Positions 62,390 through 64,000 of a stretch of 64,000 bases of DNA are shown one piece after another. Location: positions 62,001-126,000 of the forward strand of contig CAYWVF010000002.1 of NCBI GenBank assembly GCA_964461815.1, in the 5' to 3' direction. Position 1 is the first letter of the stretch. Every line of letters begins with the position of its first letter. The position numbers were made by a program, and so were the translations under genes. The stretch is from JAAZBA01 sp964461815. Its GTDB lineage: Bacteria; Bacillota; Clostridia; Oscillospirales; QAMX01. The notes under the pieces were generated by a model, which saw nothing but the letters and a program-made list of their open reading frames with translations, did not search any database and had not been told where the DNA came from.

Positions 62390-63808
62390 ATGAGAAAATT
62401 CGATACAAAAGTACAGCATCTGAAATATAAAGTCCTGCGTGAGGTCGCAAGAGCGGCGTGGAACGATACACTGACGGAGTCTATTTTTACCATTCCGAAG
62501 GTGATATCTCCCGGCCCTCACTCGACAATGCGCTGCTGCATACATAAGGAGCGAGCTATCGTAAGTGAACGCATCCGACTTGCTATGGGCGGCGACAAGG
62601 AAAATCCGAATCCGATAGAGGTCATTGGTATAGCATGTGATGAGTGCCCCACAAGCGGATATACTGTCACGGAAATATGCCGAGGCTGTCTTGCTCACCG
62701 CTGTGAGGATGTATGCCCTAAGGGTGCGATCTCGTTTACAAACGACCAGCACGCTGTAATCGATAAGTCGAAGTGCATCAACTGCGGTCTGTGTGCAAAG
62801 GTCTGCCCCTACGGTGCTATCATCGACCGTAAGCGTCCGTGTGAAAAAGCGTGTAAGGTAAAGGCTGTGTCCATGGCACCCGAGGGAGAGGCAAGCATTA
62901 ATAATGATAAATGCATCAGCTGCGGCGCATGTATATATCAGTGCCCATTCGGTGCTATTTCCGATAAATCCGATATCGTTCATGTCGTGGAGATGCTGAA
63001 GGCTTGCAAAAAAACAGGTACGAAGGCATATGCGGTCGTTGCACCGTCGATTTCCAGTCAGTTTACATATGCAAAGCTCGGTCAGGTCGTAGCGGGTATC
63101 AAGGAGCTTGGATTCCACACAGTTGTCGAGGCTGCACTGGGCGCAGATCTGGTAGCATGGAATGAATCAGATGAGCTGGCGGAAAAGGGCTTCCTGACAA
63201 GCTCCTGCTGTCCTGCGTTCGTTGCGTATGTGAAGAAGTTTTTTCCGAAGATGGTAGATAAGATATCACATAATCCATCACCTATGGCTGCGATCGCAAA
63301 ATATATCAAGTCCACCGATCCGGGCTGTAAGGTAATATTCATCGGCCCGTGTACGGCTAAAAAGAGCGAAGCACAGGACGAGAACGTGCGACCATATGTT
63401 GACAGCGTACTGACCTTTGAGGAGCTGCAAGCGTTATTCGACAGCCGTGATCTGGAGATAAGCACTCTTTCGGAGGATGTGCTCGACAATGCATCCTTCT
63501 TCGGACGTATTTTTGCCAGAAGCGGAGGCTTGTCGGATGCGGTAGCTCAGGCACTCAAGGAAAAGGGCAGTGACTTCGAGGCAAAGCCTGCTGTTTGCTC
63601 GGGCATCGAGGAATGCCGACTTGCACTTCTAAAGGCTAACGCAGGAAAAGCCGATTTCAACTTCATCGAGGGCATGGCATGTATCAACGGCTGTATCAAC
63701 GGTGCAGGCTGCCTGACTCACGGTGAGAAAAATAAAGCCGGCGTAGATAAGTACGGAAAGGAATCGATAGAAAAAACGATAGCCGGTGCTATCAGCGTAT
63801 TAAAATAG
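62390..63808 (+). CDS. [FeFe] hydrogenase, group B, ferredoxin type
   Basis: 472 residues. The Cys-rich N-terminal part (CDECPTSGYT, CRGCLAHRCEDVCP) precedes two 4Fe-4S motifs (CINCGLCAKVCP, CISCGACIYQCP) and the H-cluster domain with TSSCCPAFVAYV, FIGPCTAKKSE and GMACINGCINGAG. P3 has an Asn where M-A-C-x-G-G-C is usual, as in group B. It would reduce protons with ferredoxin electrons. It is the last gene of the operon, 15 bp after the phosphatase, and ends before a terminator. Confidence 0.94.
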   Translation: MRKFDTKVQHLKYKVLREVARAAWNDTLTESIFTIPKVISPGPHSTMRCCIHKERAIVSERIRLAMGGDKENPNPIEVIGIACDECPTSGYTVTEICRGCLAHRCEDVCPKGAISFTNDQHAVIDKSKCINCGLCAKVCPYGAIIDRKRPCEKACKVKAVSMAPEGEASINNDKCISCGACIYQCPFGAISDKSDIVHVVEMLKACKKTGTKAYAVVAPSISSQFTYAKLGQVVAGIKELGFHTVVEAALGADLVAWNESDELAEKGFLTSSCCPAFVAYVKKFFPKMVDKISHNPSPMAAIAKYIKSTDPGCKVIFIGPCTAKKSEAQDENVRPYVDSVLTFEELQALFDSRDLEISTLSEDVLDNASFFGRIFARSGGLSDAVAQALKEKGSDFEAKPAVCSGIEECRLALLKANAGKADFNFIEGMACINGCINGAGCLTHGEKNKAGVDKYGKESIEKTIAGAISVLK

Positions 63809-63815
63809 AATAGAA

Positions 63816-63864
63816 AAAAGCCGCGATAGAAGCTGACAAATGTCATGCTTTTACCGTGGCTTTT
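63816..63864. terminator. Terminator after the hydrogenase operon
   Basis: AAAAGCCGCGATAGAAGC pairs with GCTTTTACCGTGGCTTTT (18 bp with wobbles and one mismatch), then TATTG. It also lies downstream of the minus-strand gene that enters from the right edge. Confidence 0.8.
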
Positions 63865-63878
63865 ATTGTAATGCGTAC

Positions 63879-64000
63879 TTATTTTCTGCTTATTATGCGA
63901 GCTTCCGTATAGAATCTCTTGTCACATGCATCACCCATGGAGAATGTCTTTCTCGGGAGCGCACCGTCCAGGATAACGGTCTTGAACAGATCGTTCTTGT
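63879..64000 (-). CDS. C-terminal end of an unidentified protein (gene continues past window)
   Basis: Only the last 39 codons and the stop are visible on the minus strand. The peptide reads LFKTVILDGALPRKTFSMGD, then ends ARIISRK. The composition is normal for coding sequence and the frame is open to the edge. I do not recognise the family from this fragment. Confidence 0.6.
   Translation of the reverse strand, partial: KNDLFKTVILDGALPRKTFSMGDACDKRFYTEARIISRK

Noticed and set aside
62159..63118. 319-codon antisense ORF opposite the phosphatase/hydrogenase junction
   Set aside because: Crosses a gene boundary, and no family resemblance is seen.

Overview
The window is a contiguous piece of a chromosome from an anaerobic, low-to-mid-GC Gram-positive bacterium, most likely a gut Clostridia of the Ruminococcus / Oscillospirales kind. 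The evidence is strong AAGGAGG-type ribosome sites, TTGACA/TATAAT promoters, two T-box leaders, a glycine riboswitch, sporulation-type genes (bofA, spoVAC, a spoIVFA/spoIVFB-like pair), [FeFe] hydrogenases under a Rex-type regulator, and enzymes for host and plant glycans (N-acetylhexosamine kinase, GH29 fucosidase, PL22-like lyase). I saw no insertion sequence, prophage, CRISPR array, rRNA or tRNA gene. The species cannot be named from sequence reading alone.

Layout. 1-7.6 kb: a 5'-cut sugar kinase, a DUF4349 lipoprotein, a minus-strand vanW-DUF975-trmL operon, and a plus-strand trio (metallo-beta-lactamase-fold hydrolase, DUF3006, radical SAM/SPASM). 7.7-12.8 kb: lower glycolysis (pgk, tpiA, gpmI), then an enolase with clearly different codon use. 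13-16.5 kb: GH29 fucosidase, a hairpin-rich convergent gap, an AraC regulator and a DMT transporter. 16.5-21 kb: an AGCS symporter behind a glycine riboswitch, a TrpB2-type tryptophan synthase beta chain behind a Trp (UGG) T-box, and cysK. 21-26.5 kb: an esterase, nadE, a PurF-like protein lacking its catalytic Cys, a 3'-truncated spoVAD, and spoVAC. 26.6-32.7 kb: yaaL-bofA, then the purine operon purE-purM-purN-purO-AICAR transformylase-purD, in which bifunctional PurH is replaced by two separate proteins.

32.7-41.4 kb: a GDPD, two tandem MATE exporters behind a palindromic operator, an unannotated 48-residue ORF, a HAD phosphatase, and gatB-gatA-gatC read from an Asn (AAC) T-box. 41.4-46 kb: a LytM protein plus M50 protease pair resembling spoIVFA/spoIVFB, the TIGR03960/TIGR03936 radical SAM pair, and an XRE regulator fused to a superoxide-reductase-like domain. 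46-56.6 kb: an arginine operon on the minus strand (argG, argH, argC, argJ, argB, nucleotidyltransferase, PL22-like, NUDIX, argD, argF) from a promoter overlapped by an ARG-box-like site. 56.7-63.9 kb: a lipase, an AraC regulator, and a hydrogen-sensing operon: rex-like, a 2Fe-2S thioredoxin-fold protein, a PAS-containing sensory [FeFe] hydrogenase, a PP2C/SpoIIE phosphatase, and a group-B [FeFe] hydrogenase.

The most interesting parts are: the hydrogenase operon with its control region (three 20-bp direct repeats, a consensus promoter, and an 18-bp palindrome at the predicted start site); the Cys-less PurF paralogue; a recurring layout in which a palindrome separates the Shine-Dalgarno from the start codon (gatA, argB, the TIGR03960 gene); the truncated spoVAD; and the small ORF that ends the gat operon.
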